A program made the position numbers and the translations under genes. Under the pieces are notes generated by a model. It saw only the letters and a program-made list of their open reading frames with translations. It did not search any database and was not told the DNA's origin. From positions 29,980 through 93,979 of the forward strand of contig DMBU01000193.1 in the NCBI GenBank assembly GCA_003446015.1: a DNA stretch of 64,000 bases, written 5' to 3'. Origin of the DNA: Bacteroidales bacterium. Lineage in GTDB: Bacteria > Bacteroidota > Bacteroidia > Bacteroidales > UBA12077. Numbering within the stretch: position 1 is the stretch's first letter; each line of letters opens with the position of its first letter. Below, piece after piece: positions 27,732-36,417 of this stretch.

Positions 27732-29306
27732 ATGAATAACAACAAGAAACAATACGTTGTAGTAATTGATGCCGGAACGCAATCGATACGTGCAGTTATA
27801 ATCGATTTGCATGGAAATATCTGTGAAATTGAACGAACTGAAATAGAACCCTATTTTTCAGAACAGCCGGGTTATGCTGAGCAAGACCCAGAATATTTAT
27901 GGGATAAATTATGTGAAACTACACAGCGTTTAATTAAACATACTTCAATTGATATTACAAAAATTAACGGTTTGTCTATAACAACACAACGGGGCACACT
28001 GGTAAATCTGGATAAAAATGGAAAACCTTTGCGACCTGCCATAGTTTGGCTTGATCAGCGTAAAGCAAAAGTTGAAAAGTGGCCTAAAGGAATTATAAAA
28101 AGAGGACTTCAAATTATTAACATGCATGAATCGCTTGTTCATGCCATAAAAGATGGAGAATCTAATTGGATTCGGCAGAACCAACCTGAAATTTGGAAAA
28201 AAACATACAAATATGTTTTCCTTTCAGCATTTTTTAATCATCGCCTGGTTGGCAAATTTATCGATTCTGTAGGAAGCACAGTAGGATATATGCCTTTCGA
28301 TTATAAAAAGCAACAATGGTCTAAACCCAATGACATTAATTCTAAATTATTTCCAATTGAGCGTGAAAAATTAGTTGATTTAGTAAAACCTTCAGAACTT
28401 TTAGGAAAAATAACCAAAGAAGCATCTAAACAAACAGGGCTGCCAGAGGGATTACCGGTAATTGCTGCTGCTGCTGATAAAGCATGCGAAGTTTTGGGTT
28501 CAGGTTGCATTACCCCCGAAATTGCATGTTTAAGCTATGGAACTACTGCTACTGTTGAGACCGTAAATAATAAATATATTGAAGTTATCAAGTTCTTTCC
28601 ATCGTATCCGAGCGCTATTCCAAATCATTACAATACTGAGATAATGATTTATCGGGGATATTGGATGATAAACTGGTTTAAAAAAGAATTTGGGCATAAC
28701 GAAGTTGAACTAGCCAAACGAACAGGAAAAACTCCTGAACAGCTTTTCGATGAGATGATTAAGGATATTCCTGCTGGATCAATGGGTTTAACACTTCAAC
28801 CTTATTGGTCGCCTGGAGTGAAAATTCCTGGTATTGAAGCTAAAGGTGCTGTTATTGGCTTTGGAGATGTTCATACGCGTGCACATTTATATCGATCTAT
28901 ACTCGAAGGACTTACTTATGCTCTTAAAGAAGGTGCAATGCGCACTCAAAACCGAACTGGAGTTAAAATTAAAAAATTGCGCGTTTCAGGTGGTGGTTCG
29001 CAAAGTAAAAATGCAATGCAAATGACAGCTGATATTTTTGATTTACCTGTTGAAAAACCACATACCTATGAAACATCTGCCCTTGGTGCGGCAATAAACT
29101 GTGTTGTAGGTTTAAAACTTTATCCTGATTTTCAAACAGCCATAGATCATATGTGTAGGGTTGGGGAAGTTTATTTACCGAAGTCTGAAAATCGAGATAT
29201 TTATAAAGAACTATATAATAAGGTATACAAAAAAATGTACAAGCAATTAAGACCTCTATATCACGATATCCGGAACATCACAAATTATCCAAAAAGGGAA
29301 GAATAA
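27732..29306 (+). CDS. FGGY-family carbohydrate/glycerol kinase
   Basis: A 524-residue kinase. The N-terminal phosphate-binding loop VVIDAGTQSIRAVIID, the central RPAIVWLDQRKAKVE block and the C-terminal ADP motif RVSGGGSQSKNAMQMTADIF are present. Genomic context beside GlpD points to glycerol or a related C3 polyol as substrate, but the sequence is not a textbook GlpK (usual length about 500), and xylulose-type sugars are possible. Third gene of the cluster; a methyltransferase gene follows 75 bp later. Confidence 0.85.
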   Translation: MNNNKKQYVVVIDAGTQSIRAVIIDLHGNICEIERTEIEPYFSEQPGYAEQDPEYLWDKLCETTQRLIKHTSIDITKINGLSITTQRGTLVNLDKNGKPLRPAIVWLDQRKAKVEKWPKGIIKRGLQIINMHESLVHAIKDGESNWIRQNQPEIWKKTYKYVFLSAFFNHRLVGKFIDSVGSTVGYMPFDYKKQQWSKPNDINSKLFPIEREKLVDLVKPSELLGKITKEASKQTGLPEGLPVIAAAADKACEVLGSGCITPEIACLSYGTTATVETVNNKYIEVIKFFPSYPSAIPNHYNTEIMIYRGYWMINWFKKEFGHNEVELAKRTGKTPEQLFDEMIKDIPAGSMGLTLQPYWSPGVKIPGIEAKGAVIGFGDVHTRAHLYRSILEGLTYALKEGAMRTQNRTGVKIKKLRVSGGGSQSKNAMQMTADIFDLPVEKPHTYETSALGAAINCVVGLKLYPDFQTAIDHMCRVGEVYLPKSENRDIYKELYNKVYKKMYKQLRPLYHDIRNITNYPKREE

Positions 29307-29381
29307 TCTCATCCAATTCAAATACAAAAACTTTAAACATATTTCGTGAAATTATGTTATAAAAGTGCATAAATCAGAATC

Positions 29382-30023
29382 ATGAATCAGGTATTTAATT
29401 TAGATGTATTCGTACTTGTAATCCTAACAATAGTCTGGTGTTTCTTTCATAGTACTCTTATATCCCCTGTAATTATTAAGTTTTTAAAGAAAACCTTAGA
29501 TTCTAAATTCAGGTATTATCGGATTGCTTACAACCTGTTTTCTTTAGGAACATTTATTCTGGTTTTGCAATATGAAATGACAATCAGAAAAGAAATCATT
29601 TTTGATTGGAAGGCTTATTTTGGAATTATTCGGGTTTTCTTATTTATTCTGACAATTGCTCTTTTTTATTTTGGAGCACAACGATATAGTTTCTCAGAAT
29701 TTATTGGATTAAAACAACTTAACAGGCAAAAAATAAATTTAACTATATCTCGATCGGGAGAACTGGACACGTCAGGAATTCATAAAATTATCAGACATCC
29801 TTGGTATTTAGGGACTTTGATAATTATCTGGTTAAGAGATTTAAGTATTTCTATTATTTATATGAATATTATTCTTTCTGCATACCTGATTATAGGTGCA
29901 TTATTAGAAGAAAAAAAACTGGTTAACGAATTTGGACAAGCCTATTTAAATTATAAAAAGCAGGTATCAATGCTTATTCCTTTTAAATTGCTAACAGCAC
30001 CAAATTATAAAAATCAGAAGTAG
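29382..30023 (+). CDS. Isoprenylcysteine/phospholipid methyltransferase-like membrane protein
   Basis: A 213-residue integral membrane protein with about five transmembrane helices. The C-terminal catalytic region IRHPWYLGTLIIIW ... EEKKLVNEFGQAYLNYKKQV matches ICMT/PEMT-type methyltransferases: RHPxY and the E-E-x2-L pair. It could methylate a lipid or amine. It follows the GlpD/AGPS-like/kinase cluster, which may be chance. It is convergent with YccF with only 12 bp between them. Confidence 0.78.
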   Translation: MNQVFNLDVFVLVILTIVWCFFHSTLISPVIIKFLKKTLDSKFRYYRIAYNLFSLGTFILVLQYEMTIRKEIIFDWKAYFGIIRVFLFILTIALFYFGAQRYSFSEFIGLKQLNRQKINLTISRSGELDTSGIHKIIRHPWYLGTLIIIWLRDLSISIIYMNIILSAYLIIGALLEEKKLVNEFGQAYLNYKKQVSMLIPFKLLTAPNYKNQK

Positions 30024-30035
30024 TAAAACCAGTTG

Positions 30036-30413
30036 CTATTTTTTGTAAACAATATCTCTTCCAAATGGAGTAAGAGCTAACGAGGCCAACTTGAAATGTT
30101 GATTCCCAAAAGGTATTCCAATAATCGTTATGTATAAAATAACTCCGAAAATCAAATGTGATAATGCAATCCATATACCTCCAATAAAAATCCATAGAAT
30201 ATTAAATATAAGGTATAAGCATCCGCTTGAACGATTGCTTTGTATTGTGGTTTTTCCAAAAGGCCATAAAGCCAACAATCCTAATTTAAGTGTTTGTATT
30301 CCGAATGGAATTCCAATTATGGTTACCATTAATAGAAAACTGCTAATAAAATATTCAATTGCAGTAATAATTCCTCCAAATACAAGCCATAATATGTTTC
30401 CCAGAAGTCTCAT
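30036..30413 (-). CDS. YccF domain membrane protein
   Basis: A 125-residue inner-membrane protein made of two YccF repeats. Each contains GNILWLxFGG/FNILWIFIGG followed by TIIGIPFGxQ, with LxLLALWPFG and LASLALTPFG in the loops. The start is set at MRLLGNILW (30413), which matches other family members; a longer reading frame adds eight residues that are not typical. Function unknown. It overlaps no other gene and is transcribed away from the GIN-domain lipoprotein. Confidence 0.85.
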   Translation of the reverse strand: MRLLGNILWLVFGGIITAIEYFISSFLLMVTIIGIPFGIQTLKLGLLALWPFGKTTIQSNRSSGCLYLIFNILWIFIGGIWIALSHLIFGVILYITIIGIPFGNQHFKLASLALTPFGRDIVYKK

Positions 30414-30453
30414 TTTTTTTATTTTAAATTTCTGCAACTAAAATTAATTAAAT

Positions 30454-30482
30454 TTTGGCATAAAAATTGAATTTTATATTTG
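30454..30482 (+). promoter_or_regulatory. Promoter of the GIN-domain lipoprotein gene
   Basis: TTTG (30454-30457), a 17-nt spacer and TATATTTG (30475-30482) match the Bacteroidota housekeeping consensus. It lies 22 bp before the ATG at 30505, so the transcript would have a very short leader. Confidence 0.72.
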
Positions 30483-30504
30483 CATTAATTTAAATGTTCA
30501 AGAT

Positions 30505-31233
30505 ATGATCACAAAAAGAAATTTAATTACAGGTTTATTCATTTCATCCATGTTTTTAATATTATCATGTGACGATTTGTTTGATGAGAGAATCGAAGGG
30601 AATAATGTTGTTGTAACTAAAATACGTTCAGTGACTTCTTTCGATGAAATAGTTTCTACAGGAAATTTTGATGTTTACTTTACAGTAGCCGATTCAACAT
30701 CTCTTATTATCGAAGCTGAAGAAAATCTATTTCCATTTATCACAACCAGAGTTGGTGGGGAAAGAATCTATATTGAGACTAAAGATAACTACAGACTTGA
30801 TAATAATGAACCAATAAAAATTAGGTTAACTTCTCCAAATATAGAAGGAGTAGTACTAACTGGTTCAGGTTTTATAGTGTGCGACAGCCTTTCAGCTGAT
30901 TATTTTAGTGCTGAGCTAACTGGATCAGGGAAAATTGAGTTCCTTAATATAGATGTCACCGAAGCTGATTCTGAAATATCAGGCTCAGGTGATATTACTC
31001 TCTCCGGTTCAGTCAATAGCTCTGATTTGCTTATTACTGGATCTGGTAATATCAAAACACTCGACTTATATCAAAAGTATTGTGAAGCTACAATTACTGG
31101 GTCAGGAAATATTTATACAAATGTTGAAGATCACTTAAAAGCAGTAATTACAGGATCAGGAAATATATATTACACTGGCAATCCTATTATTGATAAAACC
31201 ATAACAGGCACAGGTTCTGTTAAGAGATATTAA
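30505..31233 (+). CDS. Lipoprotein with head GIN (DUF2807) domain
   Basis: A 242-residue predicted lipoprotein (lipobox LSC near residue 22). The putative auto-transporter adhesin-like head GIN domain follows from about residue 45. Repeated GSG-containing rungs (LTGSGFI, LTGSGKI, ISGSGDI, ITGSGNI, ITGSGNIYY, ITGTGSV) indicate a right-handed beta-helix of five or six turns. Such proteins are surface or periplasmic and uncharacterised. It ends 18 bp before a bidirectional terminator. Confidence 0.88.
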   Translation: MITKRNLITGLFISSMFLILSCDDLFDERIEGNNVVVTKIRSVTSFDEIVSTGNFDVYFTVADSTSLIIEAEENLFPFITTRVGGERIYIETKDNYRLDNNEPIKIRLTSPNIEGVVLTGSGFIVCDSLSADYFSAELTGSGKIEFLNIDVTEADSEISGSGDITLSGSVNSSDLLITGSGNIKTLDLYQKYCEATITGSGNIYTNVEDHLKAVITGSGNIYYTGNPIIDKTITGTGSVKRY

Positions 31234-31250
31234 ATTTATAATTAAAAACT

Positions 31251-31285
31251 AAAAAGAGAGAGCAAATTTCAGGCTCTCTCTTTTT
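31251..31285. terminator. Bidirectional terminator, GIN lipoprotein / symporter
   Basis: Arms AAAAAGAGAGAGC (31251-31263) and GCTCTCTCTTTTT (31273-31285) pair with a 9-nt loop. A/T tails on both sides allow it to terminate the plus-strand lipoprotein gene and the minus-strand symporter gene, whose stop lies at 31284 inside it. Confidence 0.9.
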
Positions 31286-32495
31286 ATACATTTAGAATTT
31301 CACCTTCCGATTTGGCTATAACCACAGCTCCACAACTATCACTCCATACATTGGTTGCTGTTCTGAACATGTCTAGAATTCTATCCACAGGGAGTATTAA
31401 AGCCATCATTTCAATTGGTAAACCAAGTACTTCTAATATGATAGTAATAATAACCAAACTTGCCATAGGAACAGCAGCTGTACCTATACTTGATAACACT
31501 GCTATTATTAATACAGTTAATTGTTCCTTAAAACCCATTTCTACTCCCTTTGCTTGAGCTATAAACATAACCACAGCTGCAATATAAATGGCGGTGCCAT
31601 CCATATTAACGGTAGCGCCAATGGGTAACGTGAAGTTTGTAATTTTATGTGAGACACCTGATTTTTCATTTGTTTCTTTCATATTTAGAGGTAATGCAGC
31701 AGCAGATGATGCTGTAGAAAATGCAGTAATGAGTGTAGTTTTTACATTGTTGAAATGTTTATAAGGTTTTGCTTTACCAATAAAACGGGTAATTAATGGT
31801 AAGCTTATTAACGCATGTATTAATATTGCTGCGATAACAGTGATCATAAATGAACCAAGCTTTACAATCATATTACCAAAGTCATTCTGTTCTGCTACAA
31901 CTTTTACTATTAATCCAAAGATTCCAAAAGGAGCAAGCTTGATAATAAGCATTGTCATTTTCATAAACAATTCAAAGAATGCATTAAAAAAATCAGAAAG
32001 GATTGTTTTGTTCTTATTATCTACCTTACTTATAAAAACCCCAACAATAATAGCAAAGAATATAACCGATAAGAATTCATTACTTGCCATAGACTTAAAA
32101 ATATTCTGAGGAACGATCTGAATCAACATATCTGAGATACTTTGTCTTTTAAAATCCAGTGATTCATTAACCGTAATACTTGAAATATCCATTCCTACAC
32201 CCGGTTTAATTAAATCTACTAATAGTAATCCCACTGATATTGCAAGAATAGTGGTCATTAGATAATATCCTAAAGTTTTTATACCAAGTCTTCCAAAGTT
32301 TCCTTCACTTCCAATATTTGAAATCCCCGAAACAATTGAGCTTAATATTAATGGAATGACAATCATTTTAAGCATGCGTAGAAATATATCACCCATCCAC
32401 GATACATAGTTAACTTGATCCTTAAAAAAAATTCCAAATACAATTGCAATGATAAATGCAATTAATATTTGCCAGTGTAATGCAACTTTTTTCAT
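31284..32495 (-). CDS. Dicarboxylate/amino acid:cation symporter (DAACS family)
   Basis: A 403-residue inner-membrane symporter of the GltP/DctA family. The substrate-binding core is complete: the serine-rich SSAAALPLNMKET hairpin, the TLPIGATVNMDGTAIY unwound segment and the later DRILDMFRTATNVWSD helix. It should import an acidic amino acid or C4 dicarboxylate with Na+ or H+. The Arg in DMFRTATNVWSD helix 8 is the position that separates glutamate (Arg) from neutral or other substrates; it is present, favouring an acidic substrate. Monocistronic. Confidence 0.93.
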   Translation of the reverse strand: MKKVALHWQILIAFIIAIVFGIFFKDQVNYVSWMGDIFLRMLKMIVIPLILSSIVSGISNIGSEGNFGRLGIKTLGYYLMTTILAISVGLLLVDLIKPGVGMDISSITVNESLDFKRQSISDMLIQIVPQNIFKSMASNEFLSVIFFAIIVGVFISKVDNKNKTILSDFFNAFFELFMKMTMLIIKLAPFGIFGLIVKVVAEQNDFGNMIVKLGSFMITVIAAILIHALISLPLITRFIGKAKPYKHFNNVKTTLITAFSTASSAAALPLNMKETNEKSGVSHKITNFTLPIGATVNMDGTAIYIAAVVMFIAQAKGVEMGFKEQLTVLIIAVLSSIGTAAVPMASLVIITIILEVLGLPIEMMALILPVDRILDMFRTATNVWSDSCGAVVIAKSEGEILNV

Positions 32496-32763
32496 TCTTG
32501 CTTATTTAATATATGAGTGCTAATGTAATAAATAGCACAAAAATTTGATTGAAAAATGGGAGTTAAGTTTAATTTAAACACAAAAATTCCTATAAAAAAT
32601 ACTTATCGACATTTAATTATTGGTTTGGTAAGCTACACAAGTTTTTAAATATGCAATTCTCAGAGAGATAAGTTTTGAAATAAAAACTGAGTATTTTATT
32701 TAATACAAAGTTGCTATTTACTAAAAGAATTCAATTGTATACATTAAAAAGAATTGATTAAAT

Positions 32764-32775
32764 TTACATATGTAA
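32764..32775. promoter_or_regulatory. TTACA-TGTAA dyad 1 (perfect palindrome)
   Basis: TTACATATGTAA, a perfect 12-bp palindrome in the gap upstream of the HTH gene. Candidate operator, shared pattern with four other sites in the same gap. Confidence 0.45.
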
Positions 32776-32823
32776 TTTATATATTAGATTTACAAATGTT
32801 TATATGATAAAATTTAATTTAGT

Positions 32824-32835
32824 TTACATATGTAG
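32824..32835. promoter_or_regulatory. TTACA-TGTAA dyad 2
   Basis: TTACATATGTAG: one mismatch from the perfect palindrome 60 bp away. Confidence 0.4.
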
Positions 32836-32873
32836 CGATGTTTTATTGATTTAATTAATGACTTATGTAAAAA

Positions 32874-32888
32874 GTTACAATCTGTAAC
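32874..32888. promoter_or_regulatory. GTTACA-ATC-TGTAAC dyad 3
   Basis: Perfect 6-bp arms GTTACA and TGTAAC with a 3-nt spacer. Same half-site as the other dyads but one base more apart. Confidence 0.4.
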
Positions 32889-33280
32889 CGAATACCTATT
32901 CTTAATATATATATTTATCATAATATCAGTATATTATATACTTTTACTTAATAATACATTTAAATTATATGCTATTTTTAATCATATATGAAGATATTAA
33001 GCGAAACTTAATAGTATATTATGCATTATACCAGTACATTATACTATATTCATAAAGTATTACTAAATTTAATACTATATTTCGTGAAATGTTTGGAAAT
33101 ACAGGCTATTAACATGTAATACTCATTACCTAATAACAGATCCAGTACCTATATATAGTATATGTTATGAAAAATGAATTAAAATAGCATAGATTTATTA
33201 ATAACTGTTTTTAACTAAACTTCACCTTTTTTTATCCTTAATTTATTCACAGTTGTAAACAAAATAAATCATTCATAATA

Positions 33281-33316
33281 TTACATGTGTAAACTATATT
33301 TGTATTACATTTGTAA
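33281..33316 (+). promoter_or_regulatory. Two tandem TTACA-TGTAA dyads over the HTH gene promoter
   Basis: TTACATGTGTAA (33281-33292) and TTACATTTGTAA (33305-33316) are spaced 24 bp centre to centre. A -7-like element TATATTTG (33295-33302) lies between them, 33 bp before the HTH gene's ATG. A further half site TTTACA is at 33327. The arrangement suggests autorepression; the -33 element is not clear. Confidence 0.5.
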
Positions 33317-33334
33317 TTATTATTGTTTACAAAT

Positions 33335-33772
33335 ATGAAAGACCGAATAATTCAATTTTTAAGCGAAAACAATTTAACATCAACAAAATTTGCTGATAGT
33401 ATTGGGGTTCAAAGATCAAGTATTTCTCATGTTTTATCTGGCCGTAATAAACCAAGCTTTGATTTTATTGAGAAAATGCTTTTAGCCTACCCTGATTTAA
33501 ATGCCCAATGGTTAATTACCGGAAAAGGAAATATGTTAAAAAATCAGCTTACCTTATTTAATACAGAAGATGAAATTAAATTTGGAGATTTAACTTCCCG
33601 AGAATCGAATATTCAAAACCCACCTGGTAAAGAGGTAAATAAAATTAATTCAGAACAAGATAAGGAAGGATTTATAGATCAGAAGATCACTATTAAAGAG
33701 GGTTTAAATGGTATTGAGCGGATTGTGATTTTTTATACTAATGGATATTTTAAAGAATATAAACCAGAATAA
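33335..33772 (+). CDS. Small HTH (Xre-type) transcriptional regulator
   Basis: A 145-residue protein with an N-terminal HTH (about residues 5-57: NNLTSTKFADSIGVQRSSISHVLSGRNKPSFDFIEKML), then a polar linker and a conserved-looking C-terminal strand IERIVIFYTNGYFKEY. No peptidase, metal or ligand domain is present. The ATG at 33335 follows directly on operator-like dyads, so it likely controls its own gene. An upstream in-frame TTG at 33323 would add four residues and is less likely. It is 37 bp before pyrD, whose own promoter lies in the gap. Confidence 0.85.
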   Translation: MKDRIIQFLSENNLTSTKFADSIGVQRSSISHVLSGRNKPSFDFIEKMLLAYPDLNAQWLITGKGNMLKNQLTLFNTEDEIKFGDLTSRESNIQNPPGKEVNKINSEQDKEGFIDQKITIKEGLNGIERIVIFYTNGYFKEYKPE

Positions 33773-33790
33773 AAATTCAGCATTCTGTAT

Positions 33791-33798
33791 TATCTTTG
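33791..33798 (+). promoter_or_regulatory. -7 element upstream of pyrD
   Basis: TATCTTTG fits TAnnTTTG and lies 11 bp before the pyrD ATG. No good -33 element is seen at the right distance; the transcript leader would be almost absent. Confidence 0.4.
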
Positions 33799-33809
33799 TA
33801 AAAAAACTT

Positions 33810-34847
33810 ATGTATAAAAATTTTATTCGCCCCCTTTTATTTTTATTACAACCAGAAACTGTTCATCACATTATCATTAATTTTCTTAAAATTGGTTTTA
33901 AAATACCAGGTATAGCTTACTTGGTTAGAAAATCTTTTACTCTTAAAAATATCAGCCTAAAAACCACTTTTTTGGGGATGGAATTTGATAACCCTGTTGG
34001 GTTTGCCGCCGGTTTTGATAAAAATGCTGAGGTTTACAAACAATTTTCGAATTTTGGTTTCTCTTTTATTGAAATAGGCACAGTTACACCTAAGGCACAA
34101 CCAGGAAACCCTAAACCTAGATCATTTCGAGTTCCAAAAGATAAAGGTCTTATTAACCGTATGGGATTTAATAATAAGGGTGTAGATTATGCAGTTAATC
34201 AATTAAAAAACAATAACCATAAGGTTATTATTGGAGGAAACATTGGTAAAAATTCAAATACACCAAATGAAGAGGCTCTAAACGATTATATTACTTGTTT
34301 CGAGAAGCTATACAATTATGTTGATTACTTTGTAGTAAATTTAAGTTGCCCTAATATTAAAGATTTAAGGAAGTTGCAGGATAAGGATTCGACTATTACG
34401 ATCCTGAATAAATTAACCGAATTACGTAGATTAAAATCGCCATATAAACCTGTTTTACTAAAGATATCTCCCGATCTCACAAACGACCAGCTTGATGATG
34501 TTATCGAAACCTTTAATATTACAGGTATTGATGGCGTTGTTGCAACGAATACTACTGTTTCAAGAGATGGTTTATTGACAGATAAAAAAAGGCTCGAAGA
34601 AATTGCAAATGGAGGATTAAGCGGGAAACCTCTGAATAAACGTTCTACGGAGATTATTAAATATTTAACCGAAAAATCAAAAGGAACAATACCAATAATT
34701 GGTGTTGGCGGAATTATGACAGTTAGTGATGCAATTGAAAAGTTGAACGCAGGAGCAACTTTAATTCAAATTTATACAGGATTTATTTATGAAGGACCTG
34801 CATTTGTTAAACGAATAAATAAAGCTTTAATAAAGCAACGCAAATAA
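33810..34847 (+). CDS. pyrD: Dihydroorotate dehydrogenase, class 2 (quinone-dependent) type
   Basis: A 345-residue FMN enzyme for the fourth step of pyrimidine synthesis. An N-terminal amphipathic extension (residues 1-40) of the type that binds the membrane in class 2 enzymes precedes the barrel (NPVGFAAGFDKNAE, GTVTPKAQPGNPKPR, NRMGFNNKG). The active-site base block reads NLSCPN, with Cys180 where E. coli-type class 2 enzymes usually have serine. The start ATG at 33810 is chosen because residues before it (from 33741) overlap the HTH gene and lack family similarity. Confidence 0.95.
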   Translation: MYKNFIRPLLFLLQPETVHHIIINFLKIGFKIPGIAYLVRKSFTLKNISLKTTFLGMEFDNPVGFAAGFDKNAEVYKQFSNFGFSFIEIGTVTPKAQPGNPKPRSFRVPKDKGLINRMGFNNKGVDYAVNQLKNNNHKVIIGGNIGKNSNTPNEEALNDYITCFEKLYNYVDYFVVNLSCPNIKDLRKLQDKDSTITILNKLTELRRLKSPYKPVLLKISPDLTNDQLDDVIETFNITGIDGVVATNTTVSRDGLLTDKKRLEEIANGGLSGKPLNKRSTEIIKYLTEKSKGTIPIIGVGGIMTVSDAIEKLNAGATLIQIYTGFIYEGPAFVKRINKALIKQRK

Positions 34848-34868
34848 CATTAAAACAATTAATTAAAT

Positions 34869-34901
34869 AAAAAGGAGAAGTAAAATACTTCTCCTTTTTT
34901 T
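34869..34901. terminator. Bidirectional terminator, pyrD / nhaD
   Basis: AAGGAGAAGTA (34872-34882) pairs with TACTTCTCCTT (34886-34896), loop AAA, with A-run before and a six-T run after. It serves pyrD on the plus strand and, read in reverse, nhaD (stop at 34905). Confidence 0.92.
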
Positions 34902-34904
34902 ATT

Positions 34905-36287
34905 TTATATAAGTGTAATTAACCAAAAAGTTAAGGCTCCACTTAAATATCCTAAAAGTGCCAACCAACTGATATGTTTAATATACCAGAAAAAATCTAT
35001 TTTTTCAAGTCCCATTGCTGCAACACCAGCAGCTGAACCAATAATCAATACACTTCCTCCAGTTCCAGCACAATAAGCTAAAAATGACCAGAAATCGCCG
35101 TTTTGTACAAAGAAAGAAGCATATCCAATTGCATCAGGATTTGCAACATCATACATCCCTATAGAGGCTGCTACAAGCGGAACGTTATCAATTACAGATG
35201 AAATTAATCCTATAAATACATTTATTACATAAATGTTGCCTATTTTATCTGCTAACCAAACTGAGAGCACATCTAAATGTCCAGCACTTTGAAGTGCGGC
35301 TACTCCACTTAAAATACCCAAAAAGAATAATATAGTAGGTGTATCGACCTCTTTTAAAATCCTATTTACATTTAATTTTCTTAAATCTTTTTTTCCATTA
35401 AAATGAAACCTCAAGTCAGTATAAAACCATAAAAATCCTAATCCTAATAGCATTCCCATGTAAGGTGGAAGGTGAGTATAAGTTTTAAAAACAGGTACTG
35501 AAATTAATGCAAAAACTCCAGCAATTAAGATGGTAACCTGATCTCTATATGGAACAAACTCCCGCATCTCATTTTCTTTAAGACTTGGATGTTTTATTTT
35601 TCCTTTTATAAAAAATGATAAAATAGTTAATGGAACAACCATACTTACTAAACTTGGAATAAAAATAGTTTTAATAATACTTACTGCAGTTATTTGTCCA
35701 CCAATCCACAACATAATTGTAGTCACATCACCAATAGGAGACCATGCACCACCTGAATTTGCCGATATTACAATTAATCCTGCAAATAACCACCTATCAT
35801 GTGTATCTCTAGAAAGTTTACGCATTAATGCAACCATTACAATAGTTGTTGTGAGGTTATCTAAAATTGCGGATAAGAAAAATGTTAAAAAGCTAATTAA
35901 CCAAAGAAGTTTGATCTTTTTTGTTGTTCTGATCTTGTCTGTTAGAATTCTAAATCCCTGATAACTATCAATTACTTCCACAATAGTCATCGCACCAAGT
36001 AAAAACAAAATAATTCCAGCAATTTCAGAAATATGTTCAGGCAATTGATGATGAGCAATAAACTCACGAACTGTCTCAGTGTTTAAAGGATTAATTAATT
36101 GACTTGAAAATTCATTCCAGCTTCTGCTAAGCCCCAATGATAATATTTCTTTTCCACCTAAAATGTATGCAGTCCATGTTAATACTCCTAATAATAATGC
36201 CGATGCAGCTTTATTAATCTTTATTTTATGTTCAAAGATAATCAGAGTATAACCTACCGTAAAAATGAATAACATTAATATAAACAT
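34905..36287 (-). CDS. nhaD: NhaD-type Na+/H+ antiporter
   Basis: A 460-residue inner-membrane antiporter of the NhaD/ArsB ion-transporter superfamily with about 12-13 transmembrane helices. Helix-break motifs SANSGGAWSPIGDVTTIMLW (about residues 175-195) and SSVIDNVPLVAAS (about 360) match NhaD. It exports Na+ (or Li+) in exchange for protons, which fits a marine or saline habitat. Single gene bounded by a terminator. Confidence 0.9.
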   Translation of the reverse strand: MFILMLFIFTVGYTLIIFEHKIKINKAASALLLGVLTWTAYILGGKEILSLGLSRSWNEFSSQLINPLNTETVREFIAHHQLPEHISEIAGIILFLLGAMTIVEVIDSYQGFRILTDKIRTTKKIKLLWLISFLTFFLSAILDNLTTTIVMVALMRKLSRDTHDRWLFAGLIVISANSGGAWSPIGDVTTIMLWIGGQITAVSIIKTIFIPSLVSMVVPLTILSFFIKGKIKHPSLKENEMREFVPYRDQVTILIAGVFALISVPVFKTYTHLPPYMGMLLGLGFLWFYTDLRFHFNGKKDLRKLNVNRILKEVDTPTILFFLGILSGVAALQSAGHLDVLSVWLADKIGNIYVINVFIGLISSVIDNVPLVAASIGMYDVANPDAIGYASFFVQNGDFWSFLAYCAGTGGSVLIIGSAAGVAAMGLEKIDFFWYIKHISWLALLGYLSGALTFWLITLI

Positions 36288-36417
36288 GATAATTATGGTT
36301 TAATTTTTTTTAAAAACGTGCAAAAGTAAGTTATTAAAAGATCAATTCGATATAAACACAGCGAAATATTTATATATTTAGAGTGATATATGTCAATAGG
36401 GTTTTAGGCAGCTAAAT

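Larger units (their letters stand above)
32496..33334. other. Large AT-rich noncoding region with repeats and dyads
   Basis: This 839-bp gap between the symporter gene (minus) and the HTH gene (plus) has no credible reading frame. It contains TTACA-TGTAA dyads (annotated separately) and a cluster of short repeats between 32928 and 33161: AGTATATTAT twice (32928, 33013), CATTATAC twice (33024, 33037), ATACTATAT twice (33041, 33072) with its inverse at 33153, and CCAGTAC twice (33031, 33142). One TTATTCACA, matching the DnaA-box pattern TTATNCACA, lies at 33243-33251. Role unknown. Confidence 0.6.

Noticed and set aside
30130..30441. 103-codon open frame on the plus strand
   Set aside because: Antisense to YccF, which has the known repeats; no promoter of its own.
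32496..33334. Firm call of a chromosomal replication origin
   Set aside because: Only one DnaA-box-like 9-mer is present, dnaA is not in the window and no GC-skew computation could be done; kept as a low-confidence lead only.
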